64,000 nucleotides of DNA from Streptomyces sp. NBC_00236 (GTDB taxonomy: Bacteria; Actinomycetota; Actinomycetes; Streptomycetales; Streptomycetaceae): positions 1,674,001 to 1,738,000 of the forward strand of contig NZ_CP108100.1 in the NCBI RefSeq assembly GCF_036195045.1, given 5' to 3'. The notes below the pieces were generated by a model. It had not been told where the DNA came from. It searched no databases and saw only the letters and a program-made list of their open reading frames with translations. Positions 1 to 8,078 of this stretch are shown piece after piece. The translations under genes and the position numbers were made by a program. The number at the start of each line of letters is the position of its first letter. Position 1 is the stretch's first letter.

Positions 1-325
1 TGCAGATGGTGGGGCGCTCCGGGGAGAGCTCCAGGCAGATCTTGGCCCACTCCCGGTCGCCGACGTGGAGGTAGAGGACCCCCGCGTCGAAGGCGGCGGC
101 GAAGCCGACGCGTACCCGGGCGATCAGCTGGAAGTCGCCTGCCGGGGCGGGGCCCAGGAGGCGGGGTGCGTCGCTCTCCGTGTCGAGGGCGGCGCCGCCG
201 GGCGGCACGAAGCGGTCCTGGCGGGCGCCCGCGCGGCCGGTGAGCACGCCCTCCTCGTAGTTCCAGCCCGTGGCGGGACCGAACGGTTCCAGGCCGAAGG
301 GGAGTTCGGGGAGGCTCAGGGTCAT
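1..325 (-). CDS. DUF1349 family protein (3' end beyond window)
   Basis: Only the first 108 codons are inside the window; the gene runs off the left edge. The ATG at 325 overlaps the stop of the upstream aldehyde dehydrogenase gene (ATGA), so the two are translationally coupled. Visible residues include DFQLIARVRVGF, FDAGVLYLHVGDREWAKICLE and ELSPERPT. This resembles DUF1349, a concanavalin-like beta-sandwich often found alone in cytosolic proteins or beside carbohydrate genes. No signal peptide is visible. Its role is unknown; coupling to a sugar-acid pathway dehydrogenase suggests a carbohydrate-linked function, which is inference. The fold call rests on the recognisable FDAG...WAK pattern. 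Confidence 0.75.
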   Translation of the reverse strand, partial: MTLSLPELPFGLEPFGPATGWNYEEGVLTGRAGARQDRFVPPGGAALDTESDAPRLLGPAPAGDFQLIARVRVGFAAAFDAGVLYLHVGDREWAKICLELSPERPTIC

Positions 326-1842
326 GCGGGGTGTCCGTTCACGCGGCGGGGCAGGCCCAGCGGGTTGTCCTCGCGCAGCTCCGGCGGGAGCAGCGCCTCG
401 GGGGTCGTCTGGTAGGTGACAGGGCGCAGCCAGCGCTCGATCGCGGTGGCGCCGACCGAGGTGGAGGTGGAGGTGGTGGCCGGGTACGGGCCGCCGTGGT
501 GCTGGGCGGGCGCGACGGCGACGCCGGTCGGCCAGCCGTTGACCAGGACGCGTCCGGCGAGCGGGGTGAGCGCGGCCAGGAGCGCGGCGGCGCTGTCGTC
601 GGCCTCCTCGGTGGCGATCTGGAGGGTGGCGGTGAGGTTGCCGGGCAGCCGGGACAGGACCGCGGTGATCTCGTCCTCGGATGTGTAGCGGGCGACGACG
701 GTGACCGGGCCGAAGCACTCCTCCAGGAGCGCGTCGTGCGGGCCCTCGGTGGCGAGCAGGTGGGCCGGTACGGTCAGGAAGCCGGCCGCGACGGTGTGAT
801 CGCCGCCGGCTCCGGGGGTGACCGGGAGCTCCACGTCCGGGAGTGCGGCGCGCTCGCTCACTCCGGCGAGGAAGGCGTCGCGCATGCGGTGGTCGAGGAG
901 GACTCCGGCCTCGGTGTCGCTGACCACTCCGGTGAGGGACTTCAGCAGCCGGTCGCCGTTCTCGCCCTCGGGGGCCAGGACGAAGCCGGGCTTGGTGCAG
1001 AACTGGCCCGCGCCCATGGTGATCGAGCCCGCGAGCCCCGCGCCGATCTGCTCGCCGCGCTCGGCGGCGGCCGCCTCGGTGATGACGACGGGGTTGAGGG
1101 AGCCGAGCTCGCCGTGGAAGGGGATGGGGACCGGCCGTGCGGCCGCGGCGTCGAAGAGGGCGCGGCCGCCGCGGATCGAGCCGGTGAAGCCGGCGGCGCT
1201 GACGAGCGGGTGCCGGACCAGTTCGACGCCCGCCTGGAAGCCGTGCACCAGGGTGACGACGTCCTCGGGCAGTCCGTGCTGCGCCGCGGCCCTGCGCAGG
1301 AGCGAGGCGCACAGTTCGGAGGTCGCAGGGTGGTCGGGGTGTGCCTTGATCACGACCGGGCAGCCGGCCGCGAGGGCGCTGGCGGTGTCGCCGCCGGGTA
1401 CGGAGAAGGCGAGCGGGAAGTTGCTGGCCGCGTAGACGGCGACGACGCCGAGGGGGATCTTGTAACGCCGCAGGTCGGGCCAGGGCGGGGTGCGAGTGGC
1501 GTCCTCGTGGTCGATGTGGATGTCGAGGTACGCACCCTCGTCGACGACCTCCGCGAAGGCCCGCAACTGGGCTGCGGTGCGGGCGAGTTCGCCGGTCAGC
1601 CGGGCCGGTCCGAGCGCCGTCTCGGCGTCGGCGGCCTCGATCACGTGCTCACCGGCCCCGGCGAGCAGATCGGCCGCGGTGCGCAGGAACGCGGCGCGCA
1701 CGGCGCGGTCCGCGAGGGAGGCCCGTACGGCGTGGGCGGCCCGGACCACACGGTCGACCTCCTCCGCTGTAGCCTCCACCGCAACCTGCTCACGCGGGTT
1801 CCCGGTGCGGGGGTCGACGCTCCAGACTGGTGCTGCTGCCAC
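322..1842 (-). CDS. 2-ketoglutarate semialdehyde dehydrogenase (NADP+-type aldehyde dehydrogenase)
   Basis: Aldehyde dehydrogenase of about 506 residues. The catalytic cysteine is in GQFCTKPG (about residue 282) and the general-base glutamate in HGELGSLNP (about residue 245). The NFPLAFSVPGGDTASALAAG segment matches the 2,5-dioxopentanoate (ketoglutarate semialdehyde) dehydrogenase branch. That enzyme makes 2-ketoglutarate, the last step of oxidative uronate and pentose pathways, which fits the pectin genes and KdgD elsewhere here. I chose the GTG at 1842 because GGAAGG lies seven bases upstream; an ATG at 1872 is in frame but has no ribosome site and would overlap the operator-like palindrome. 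It is divergent from the IclR gene and coupled to the DUF1349 gene downstream. Substrate is inferred from family and context. Confidence 0.88.
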   Translation of the reverse strand: MAAAPVWSVDPRTGNPREQVAVEATAEEVDRVVRAAHAVRASLADRAVRAAFLRTAADLLAGAGEHVIEAADAETALGPARLTGELARTAAQLRAFAEVVDEGAYLDIHIDHEDATRTPPWPDLRRYKIPLGVVAVYAASNFPLAFSVPGGDTASALAAGCPVVIKAHPDHPATSELCASLLRRAAAQHGLPEDVVTLVHGFQAGVELVRHPLVSAAGFTGSIRGGRALFDAAAARPVPIPFHGELGSLNPVVITEAAAAERGEQIGAGLAGSITMGAGQFCTKPGFVLAPEGENGDRLLKSLTGVVSDTEAGVLLDHRMRDAFLAGVSERAALPDVELPVTPGAGGDHTVAAGFLTVPAHLLATEGPHDALLEECFGPVTVVARYTSEDEITAVLSRLPGNLTATLQIATEEADDSAAALLAALTPLAGRVLVNGWPTGVAVAPAQHHGGPYPATTSTSTSVGATAIERWLRPVTYQTTPEALLPPELREDNPLGLPRRVNGHPA

Positions 1843-1879
1843 CGTGTTTCCTTCCGCTCCACTGCCACACATCAGAAGT

Positions 1880-1897
1880 TGTTCGGTATTCTGAACA
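1880..1897. promoter_or_regulatory. Putative IclR operator between aldehyde dehydrogenase and iclR-type gene
   Basis: TGTTCGGTATTCTGAACA is an 18-bp imperfect palindrome (7 of 9 half-site positions match). It lies in the divergent intergenic region, 38 bases before the dehydrogenase GTG and about 100 before the regulator ATG. A site identical at 15 of 18 positions lies at 22843-22860 before the sugar permease genes. The placement suits a site for the adjacent IclR regulator acting on both transcripts; binding is inferred. Confidence 0.55.
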
Positions 1898-1996
1898 GAG
1901 TTCCTGATCGTGAATATGAAGCGACTCTATTTCCGGGCGTTCGGTGTTGGCAAGAAGTCGCAGGGTTTCCCAAGTGGGCTGGAAGGGGCGTTGGGC

Positions 1997-2767
1997 ATGT
2001 CGGTTGCCGAGTCTGGTGGGGCACAGGTCAAGTCCGCGGTACGGACGGTGGAGTTGCTGGAGTACTTCGCCGGGCGGCCGGGCATGCACTCCCTCGCCGC
2101 GGTGCAGGAGGCCGTCGGCTACCCCAAGTCCAGCCTCTACATGCTGCTGCGCACGCTGGTGGAGCTGGGCTGGGTGGAGACGGACGCGACGGGGACGCGG
2201 TACGGGATCGGTGTGCGCGCACTGCTGGTCGGCACCTCGTACATCGACGGCGACGAGGTCGTCGCGGCCGCCCGTCCGACCCTGGACCGGCTCTCCGACG
2301 ACACCACGGAGACCATCCACCTCGCGCGGCTCGACGGAACGAACGTGGTCTACCTCGCCACCCGCCAGTCCCAGCACTACCTGCGCCCCTTCACCCGCGT
2401 CGGACGCCGGCTGCCCGCGCACTCGACCTCGCTCGGGAAGGCGCTGCTGGCCACCCACAGCGACGAGCAGGTCCGCAAGATGCTGCCCGAGACGCTGCCC
2501 GCGCTGACCGAGCACACCCTGACCGACCGGGAGAAGCTCATCGAGGAGCTGCACCTGATCCGCGAACAGGGCTATGCGGTGGACCGCGAGGAGAACACCC
2601 TGGGGCTGCGCTGCTTCGGCGTCGCGGTCCCGTACCGCACCCCGGCCCGGGACGCCATCAGCTGCTCGGTGCCGGTCGCCCGGCTCACACCGGCGCACGA
2701 GCAGATGGTCAAGGACGCGCTGTTCGACGCGCGGGACCGGCTGACCCTCGCGACCCGGAGGCTCTGA
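1997..2767 (+). CDS. IclR-family transcriptional regulator
   Basis: About 256 residues. The N-terminal winged helix-turn-helix (VKSAVRTVELLEYFAGRPG, then VGYPKSSLYMLLRTLVELGWVE) is followed by the IclR effector domain with HLARLDGTNVVYLA, RRLPAHSTSLGKALLA, GYAVDREENTLGLRCFGVAVPY and ISCSVPVARLT. The ATG at 1997 is preferred because GGAAGGGG sits just upstream; an in-frame ATG at 1910 would add 29 residues that do not look like the family. It is divergent from the semialdehyde dehydrogenase and two bases upstream of a GNAT gene. IclR proteins (KdgR type) often control uronate catabolism, so it is the best candidate regulator of the pectin/uronate locus. Effector unknown. Confidence 0.9.
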   Translation: MSVAESGGAQVKSAVRTVELLEYFAGRPGMHSLAAVQEAVGYPKSSLYMLLRTLVELGWVETDATGTRYGIGVRALLVGTSYIDGDEVVAAARPTLDRLSDDTTETIHLARLDGTNVVYLATRQSQHYLRPFTRVGRRLPAHSTSLGKALLATHSDEQVRKMLPETLPALTEHTLTDREKLIEELHLIREQGYAVDREENTLGLRCFGVAVPYRTPARDAISCSVPVARLTPAHEQMVKDALFDARDRLTLATRRL

Positions 2768-2769
2768 CC

Positions 2770-3255
2770 GTGGGGAGCGTCAACGTCTCGCTGCGCGCGG
2801 TGCGCGACACCGACCTGCCGTTGTTCTTCGCGTGGATGTCCGACCCCGAGTCGGTTCGTACGGCCGCTTTCACCAGCGAGGACCCGTCCGACCGGCAGGC
2901 GTTCGACGCGCACTGGGCGCGCATCCTCGCGGATCCGTCGGTCGTGACGCGCACGGTGCTCGCGGACGGTGCGGTGGTCGGCAGCGCCGGTGCGTACGGG
3001 GCGCCGGACGACCGGCAGGTGATGTACTGGATCGACCGCGCGCACTGGGGTCGCGGTCTGGCCACGGCCGCGCTGGGCGCGTTGCTCGACGTCGTACCGG
3101 AACGCCCGCTGCACGCACGTGCCGCGGCCGACAACGTGGGCTCGCGGCGGGTCCTGGAGAAGTGCGGCTTCACCGTGACCGGCGAGGACCACGGGTATGC
3201 GCACGCGCGCGGCGAGGAGACGGACGAGCTGCTGTTCACCCTGCCCGCCGGGTGA
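2770..3255 (+). CDS. GNAT-family N-acetyltransferase
   Basis: A 161-residue GNAT protein of the RimJ/RimL-like branch. It has the N-terminal strand VSLRAVRDTDLPLFFAWMSDPES, the acetyl-CoA loop in WIDRAHWGRGLATAALGALL, and the C-terminal NVGSRRVLEKCGFTVTGED. The GTG at 2770 lies two bases after the iclR-type stop, so the two genes are probably cotranscribed. A much longer open frame upstream on this strand is the shadow of the aldehyde dehydrogenase and is not coding. Acceptor substrate cannot be told from sequence; small-molecule or protein N-terminus are both possible. Confidence 0.85.
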   Translation: MGSVNVSLRAVRDTDLPLFFAWMSDPESVRTAAFTSEDPSDRQAFDAHWARILADPSVVTRTVLADGAVVGSAGAYGAPDDRQVMYWIDRAHWGRGLATAALGALLDVVPERPLHARAAADNVGSRRVLEKCGFTVTGEDHGYAHARGEETDELLFTLPAG

Positions 3256-3360
3256 AACCTGCGCGGGTGAGACCTTTCTGGGCGGACCCCCCGGGTGAGA
3301 CCTGCGCGGGAGACCGGCCCGGGTGAGACCTCTGCGGGTGACACCGGTCCGGGTGAGAAC
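3250..3360. repeat. Cluster of six GGGTGA-ACC short repeats
   Basis: GGGTGA starts at 3250, 3265, 3293, 3321, 3336 and 3351, mostly as GGGTGAGACC followed by GC-rich spacer. Spacings are 15, 28, 28, 15 and 15 bases, so there is a partly regular period. The first copy contains the GNAT stop codon. No gene or hairpin explains it. The rest of the 3256-3521 intergenic region is unusually AT-rich for this genome and probably carries the promoter of the PAP2 gene. Confidence 0.6.
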
Positions 3361-3521
3361 CGCCGCCCGCCCCACGCGGCAGGCCGGCGGCCTGCCGCGT
3401 AATCCGCCATGACCATCGAGTCCTCGAACATCACTCCGATAACATGCTCGAATTCATGGCGATTGACCTCATCGTCCACACCGCACCGGCAAACCACGCC
3501 ACCCGACGCGACAAATGACCC

Positions 3522-4928
3522 ATGTCGCGACGTACTCCACCAGCATCTAACAAATCGGCCAAACTCTTGATACCTATAGCATCGCGGGTGTTTTCGCGAA
3601 TAACCAACGGAATCACGTCCGGTACCTGGCGTCGGCCGAGGACAGTACTGTGGGCCACGGCGGGGGTGGTGGGCCTCGGATTCCTCGTCGCTCTCGAAAT
3701 CGCCGCGCGTCACTACGGACTGCCGGGACCGATCGCCAGCCAGGCGCGAGAGGTGATAGTCGCTCCCGCCTCGGGGTTCCTGCTGTACGCCAGCATGGGC
3801 CTGATGCTGGTGGTGCTCACCTGGCGGCAGCGGTTCATCGCGGTGGGGACCGCGATCGGTATCGACCTCGTCATCCTGTTGGTGCGCTGGGTGGCCGACG
3901 CGCCGGTGACCCACGGCCACCCCTTCGGCAACGGCGCGCTGTGGGTGATCCTGGGGTGCGCGGTCATCGCCGTCACCCGCCGCACCGGTGCGGAACGTCT
4001 CCTGCTGCTCAAGGGCGTCGGGCTGGGCCTGCTGCTGGTGACCGGCCGCAAGACCGGCGACACCTGGTTGCTCATCACCTCGAAGACCCGCCCGCTGGTG
4101 CTCGACCAGTACGTGGCGACCGCCGACCACGCGCTGGGCAACCCCTCGTGGCTGGTGGGCCGGATGGTCAGGGCCACCGGTTCGTTCGGCGAGGTCTTCC
4201 TCGACTCCGTCTACACGCAGCTCGCGGTGGCCGCGGTCGTCGTCGCCCTGTACCAGCTGCGCAAGGTGGCGGACGAACGCGCCTTCCCGGCCCACCATCT
4301 GGTGCGCACCTTCCTGGTCATCGGCCTCCTCGGACCGGCCATCTACATGATCTACCCGGTGGTCGGACCGGTCTTCGCCTACGGCGCCGAAGGCGGGCAC
4401 TGGGCCGCGGCCAACCTGTGGCCCGACACCCTGCCGCCGCGCAGCGGTCCCCACCACATGCCGTTCGACGACTTCACCCCGCGCAACTGCATGCCCAGCC
4501 TGCACACGGCGTGGGCCACCACGATCTTCATCCACTCCCGCAAGGGCCCCCGGTTCCTGCGGTACGCGGGCACGTTCTGGCTGATCGCCACACTCGCCGC
4601 GACGCTGGGCTTCGGCTACCACTACGGCATCGACATCATCACCGGCGTGATCTTCACCCTCACGATCGAGACGGCCCTGCGCTCTCAGAGCCGCGGCTGG
4701 GAACGGTCCGGAATCCAGCTGGTCGCCTACGGCAGCACGGTCTTCGCCGCGATCCTGGTGGCCGCCCGCTGGCTGCCGACGCAGATGGCCGCCCATGCCT
4801 GGCTGTTCGGCCCACTGCTCATCGGGGCACTGGTCTCGGTGATCTACGCGTATGTGCGGACCACCCGGCAGTGGGATCCGAAGCCCGCACCGGTGCGGCA
4901 GGCAGAACTGCAGCCCGAACTGGTCTGA
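3522..4928 (+). CDS. PAP2-superfamily integral membrane phosphatase
   Basis: Up to 468 residues with several hydrophobic segments. The phosphatidic-acid-phosphatase signature is near the C-terminal third: PRNCMPSLHTAWA (SxxH motif) and GFGYHYGIDIITG (HxxxxxD motif). The preceding arginine motif is not clear. This arrangement resembles the PAP2/inositolphosphorylceramide-synthase-like group of membrane enzymes acting on lipid phosphates. The start is uncertain: ATG 3522 lacks a ribosome site and its first 22 codons are AT-rich, while an in-frame GTG at 3588 lies seven bases after TATAGC and could be a leaderless start. A strong terminator follows at 4971. Substrate unknown. Confidence 0.82.
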   Translation: MSRRTPPASNKSAKLLIPIASRVFSRITNGITSGTWRRPRTVLWATAGVVGLGFLVALEIAARHYGLPGPIASQAREVIVAPASGFLLYASMGLMLVVLTWRQRFIAVGTAIGIDLVILLVRWVADAPVTHGHPFGNGALWVILGCAVIAVTRRTGAERLLLLKGVGLGLLLVTGRKTGDTWLLITSKTRPLVLDQYVATADHALGNPSWLVGRMVRATGSFGEVFLDSVYTQLAVAAVVVALYQLRKVADERAFPAHHLVRTFLVIGLLGPAIYMIYPVVGPVFAYGAEGGHWAAANLWPDTLPPRSGPHHMPFDDFTPRNCMPSLHTAWATTIFIHSRKGPRFLRYAGTFWLIATLAATLGFGYHYGIDIITGVIFTLTIETALRSQSRGWERSGIQLVAYGSTVFAAILVAARWLPTQMAAHAWLFGPLLIGALVSVIYAYVRTTRQWDPKPAPVRQAELQPELV

Positions 4929-4970
4929 CCCGGCGCGACGGCCCGACGGTCCGTCGCGACGACCCTCCAC

Positions 4971-5008
4971 GACGATCCGTCTCCGCCGTCCGGCGGAGAC
5001 GGATCGTC
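4971..5008. terminator. Intrinsic terminator after the PAP2 gene
   Basis: A perfect 18-bp inverted repeat (4971-4988 with 4991-5008) separated by two bases, 42 bases downstream of the PAP2 stop. There is no T-run, as is usual in this genus. Confidence 0.75.
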
Positions 5009-5054
5009 GCCCGGCAGGACGTGCCCCGCCCGGCCGCGCGGCAGCGTGGGTGCC

Positions 5055-6074
5055 ATGACGCAGACACCTCTCGTACCCGCTCCCGCACCGGCCGCCGCTC
5101 CGGTCACCGACCGCCACCGCACCGCGCTGCGCTGCGTCGCGATCGTCTCGTGCCTGCCCTACATCGTCCTCAAGGCCGCCTGGATCTCCGGCAGTCACGT
5201 CGGCATCCCGGACGGCAGCTCGCTCCTCGACCACCGCACCACGATGGCCGTCGCGAACGGCGCGTCGGTCCTGATGGACAGTGCCGTCGTGGTCATCGCC
5301 CTGCTGCTCACCCAGGCCTGGGGCCGCCGCGTGCCCGCCTGGCTGCTCGCCCTGCCGATGTGGGTGGCCACCGGTCTCCTGCTGCCGATCATGACCGGCT
5401 ATCCGCTCCAGCTCCTGGTCCGGCTTCTGGGCGGGAAGACGGTCAACAAGGGTGACGTGGGCCGCCCCTTCCTGGACGAGTGGGTCTTCGGCGTCGTCTA
5501 CACCGGCTTCATCATCCAGGGACTGGCCCTCGGCACCCTGTTCGCGCTGTACGCCAAGGACCGCTGGGGCCACCTCTGGCAGGGCACGCTGCGCGAACTG
5601 CCCGACAGCCCCACCTCTCCCGTCCTGCGGGCCGCCGCCGTCGCCGCCTCGTTGCTCGCCCTGGTGCCCGGCACGCTGCATCTGCTCTGGGCCACCGGTT
5701 CGACGGCCGGCCTCAACGAGGGCCGGATCGAGGAGCGCACCAGCGGCTCCGCGGTACTCGAAGCGGTCTACGTCCTCTTCCTCGTCGTCACCGTCGCCGG
5801 GGTCCTGCTCCTCGCCTTCCGCCGCGACTCCGCGCTGCCGCTGCGGGTGCCGCTCGCGCTGGCCTGGGGCGGATCCGGAGCGACGGCCTGCTGGGGCGGC
5901 TGGATGAGCATCGCCTCGCTGAGCGATGTCGACGACATCGCCGATCAGCCCACCGCCACCATGGTGCTCATCTACGCTGTCCAGATGCTGGTCGGGACGC
6001 TCGTGATGACGCTGGGCGCGTACTTCCTGGCGGAGCGCGCGGCCGCGACCCGGCCGGCGGGCCCCCGGGCGTGA
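5055..6074 (+). CDS. Multi-pass membrane protein upstream of a sensor kinase
   Basis: About 339 residues with roughly eight hydrophobic segments, for example VVVIALLLTQAW, LLALPMWVATGLLLPIM and VLYVLFLVVT-like stretches, after a proline/alanine-rich N-terminus. I do not recognise a catalytic motif. The stop overlaps the start of the histidine kinase gene (GTGA), and the response regulator follows with another overlap, so the three genes form an operon. It may be a signal-input or stress-responsive membrane component of that system, which is inference from coupling. The ATG at 5055 was chosen over one three codons upstream; both are possible. Confidence 0.75.
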   Translation: MTQTPLVPAPAPAAAPVTDRHRTALRCVAIVSCLPYIVLKAAWISGSHVGIPDGSSLLDHRTTMAVANGASVLMDSAVVVIALLLTQAWGRRVPAWLLALPMWVATGLLLPIMTGYPLQLLVRLLGGKTVNKGDVGRPFLDEWVFGVVYTGFIIQGLALGTLFALYAKDRWGHLWQGTLRELPDSPTSPVLRAAAVAASLLALVPGTLHLLWATGSTAGLNEGRIEERTSGSAVLEAVYVLFLVVTVAGVLLLAFRRDSALPLRVPLALAWGGSGATACWGGWMSIASLSDVDDIADQPTATMVLIYAVQMLVGTLVMTLGAYFLAERAAATRPAGPRA

Positions 6075-7333
6075 CGCCGTTGCTCGGCCGAAGGGCCCGG
6101 CAGCGCTGGCTGCACCTGATCATCGGCGGCGCCCTGCTGATGCCGTACTTCCTGGTCGGCACGGTGATCGTGGGGCTGTACCGCCCGGACGTCAATGTCT
6201 TCGACTCACCGGTCAACCAGCTGATCGCGTTCGCCTACGCCCTGCCGATGGCCGCGGTCACCGCGCTCCTCCCGCTCGCCCGGCCGCTCTCGGTGGCCGC
6301 CGCCCGTGCGCTGTGCGGGCTGCCGGCGGACCGGCCGCTCGCGGACGGGCCCGCCAGGACCCGGCAGGCCAGGATCCGTTCGGCGGCCTGGTTCACCCTG
6401 CATGTGGGACTCGGCGGCGTCATCAGCGGCATGACGCTGTCGCTGGTGCCGTTCGCCGTGGGTGTCATGGGGCTGCCGCTCTTCTCAGGCTTGCGGGACC
6501 CCCTGGCGCTGTATCTGCCCGAGGCTCTGGACCGGTCATGGGTCCTGGCCCTGGCGCCCTTCGCCGGGACCGCGATGCTGGTGGCCCTGACGGGCTGCGC
6601 GGCGGCGGCCGGGGCACTGCTGGCGAACCGGGCACCGGTCCTGCTGGGCCCGACCCCGGACGACCGGCTGGCCGCCGCCGAAAGCCGTGCGGCCGAGCTG
6701 GCGGTCCGTAACCGGCTGGCCCGCGAACTGCACGACTCGGTCGGCCACGCGCTCAGCGCCGTCACCCTCCAGGCAGGCGCGGCCCGCAGGGTGCTGGACA
6801 GCGACCCGGAGTTCGTCCGGGCCGCCCTGACCGCGATCGAGGAGACGACCCGGCGTACCGTCGGCGAGCTCGACACCGTGCTGGGGCTGCTGCGCCGGGA
6901 CGACAACGGGGCCTGGGCGCCGGACGAGCCGTCCGGCCCGGGGCTCGACGCGCTGGGCGGGCTGCTCGCGCACTGCGGGCTGCCCGTCCAGTACGTCGCC
7001 GAGGGCGACCCGGACGGCGTCCCGGGGACGGTGTCCCGCGAGGCGTACCGGATCGTGCAGGAAGGGCTGAGCAACGCGCTGCGGCACGGCGGGCGCGGTG
7101 AACCGGTGCGGCTGCGGATCACGGTGCACGCCGCCGGGGAGTTGGAGATCGTCCTGGCCAGTCCGCTGCCCGGACGGCCGGCGGTGGTGCGCCCCGGAGG
7201 AGGCCGCGGTCTGCGCGGCATCACTGAGCGGGCCCTCTTGCTCGGCGGCCGTACCGAGGCCGGCGAACACGACGGCCACTGGCGGCTCACCGCCCGCCTC
7301 CCCCTCCACACCCCCGCACAGGAGCAGCGATGA
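6071..7333 (+). CDS. Sensor histidine kinase (HisKA_3, NarL-type system)
   Basis: About 420 residues. The N-terminal half has four to five membrane segments (LIIGGALLMPYFLVGTVIVG, LIAFAYALPMAAVTALL, VALTGCAAAAGALL). The dimerisation/phosphoacceptor helix is RNRLARELHDSVGHALSAV, with the histidine near residue 221. The ATPase region includes REAYRIVQEGLSNALRHG and GGGRGLRGITERALLLGG. It presumably autophosphorylates at the membrane and passes phosphate to the overlapping response regulator. The GTG at 6071 overlaps the upstream membrane-protein stop. No periplasmic sensor domain is visible, so the signal may come through the membrane segments or the upstream partner. Confidence 0.9.
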   Translation: MTPLLGRRARQRWLHLIIGGALLMPYFLVGTVIVGLYRPDVNVFDSPVNQLIAFAYALPMAAVTALLPLARPLSVAAARALCGLPADRPLADGPARTRQARIRSAAWFTLHVGLGGVISGMTLSLVPFAVGVMGLPLFSGLRDPLALYLPEALDRSWVLALAPFAGTAMLVALTGCAAAAGALLANRAPVLLGPTPDDRLAAAESRAAELAVRNRLARELHDSVGHALSAVTLQAGAARRVLDSDPEFVRAALTAIEETTRRTVGELDTVLGLLRRDDNGAWAPDEPSGPGLDALGGLLAHCGLPVQYVAEGDPDGVPGTVSREAYRIVQEGLSNALRHGGRGEPVRLRITVHAAGELEIVLASPLPGRPAVVRPGGGRGLRGITERALLLGGRTEAGEHDGHWRLTARLPLHTPAQEQR

Positions 7334-7989
7334 GCACACCGGTCCGGATCGTCCTCGCCGACGACGAGCGCATGGTCCGCACCGCCCTGCGGGTCATCCT
7401 GGACGCGGAGCCCGGCCTGGAGGTCGTGGGCGAGGCGTCGACGGGCGCCGAGGCCGTCTCCGTGGTGCGCGAACTGCGCCCCGACGTGGTGCTGATGGAT
7501 GTGCGGATGCCGGAGGTCGACGGGATCCGGGCGACGGAACAGATCCTGGCCACGCTCGACCCCGCCCCACGCATCGTCGTCGTGACCACCTTCGAGAACG
7601 ACGCCTACGTGTACGAGGCGCTGCGCGTCGGAGCGGCGGGCTTCCTGCTCAAGCGGGCGGCTGCCGAGGACCTGGTGCAGGCGGTACGGCTGGTCGCCCG
7701 CAGCGACTCGCTGCTCTTCCCCGCCGCGGTACGGGGCCTGGCCGCCGCGTACGGCAAGCGGCAGCCGGCCGCCGCGCCACCGTGGGCGGCCAGGCTCACC
7801 GACCGGGAGGCGGACGTACTGCGGCTGATGGCGAGCGGGCTCACCAACGCGGAGATCGCCGGCCGGCTGCGGGTGGGCCCGGCGACGGCGAAGAGCCATG
7901 TGGCGGCCGTCCTCGCGAAGACCGGCACCCGGGACCGCACCCAGGCGGTCATCGCGGCGTACGAGTCCGGGTTCATCACGCCCCGCTGA
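7330..7989 (+). CDS. NarL/FixJ-family response regulator
   Basis: A 219-residue protein with an N-terminal receiver domain (acidic D11/D12, phospho-acceptor D57 in DVVLMDVRMPEVDG, switch threonine in VVTTFEN, lysine in GFLLKRAA) and a C-terminal LuxR-type helix-turn-helix (LTDREADVLRLMASGLTNAE, then AKSHVAAVLAKTGTRDR). Its ATG overlaps the kinase stop, so kinase and regulator form a cognate pair. The downstream penicillin-binding-protein gene, about 90 bases away on the same strand, is a possible target. Targets are not otherwise indicated. Confidence 0.93.
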   Translation: MSTPVRIVLADDERMVRTALRVILDAEPGLEVVGEASTGAEAVSVVRELRPDVVLMDVRMPEVDGIRATEQILATLDPAPRIVVVTTFENDAYVYEALRVGAAGFLLKRAAAEDLVQAVRLVARSDSLLFPAAVRGLAAAYGKRQPAAAPPWAARLTDREADVLRLMASGLTNAEIAGRLRVGPATAKSHVAAVLAKTGTRDRTQAVIAAYESGFITPR

Positions 7990-8078
7990 CCCGGCGGGGG
8001 CAGCGCGTTCATGAGGAATGGGTGAGAAGCGGCACAACCGGGAACGGAGCGCGGCGTCCCGCTCGTCCCTCCAGCGGG

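Noticed and set aside
331..2769. Very long plus-strand open frame covering the aldehyde dehydrogenase
   Set aside because: It reads Gly/Arg-rich nonsense opposite a clear dehydrogenase and crosses the IclR gene; only its 3' end (2770-3255, GNAT) is real.
3431..3658. 75-codon minus-strand frame in the AT-rich region before the PAP2 gene
   Set aside because: Overlaps the PAP2 start, has no ribosome site or recognisable similarity; considered chance.
2709..5681. 990-codon minus-strand open frame
   Set aside because: It runs across the GNAT, PAP2 and membrane-protein genes in antisense and has no domain.
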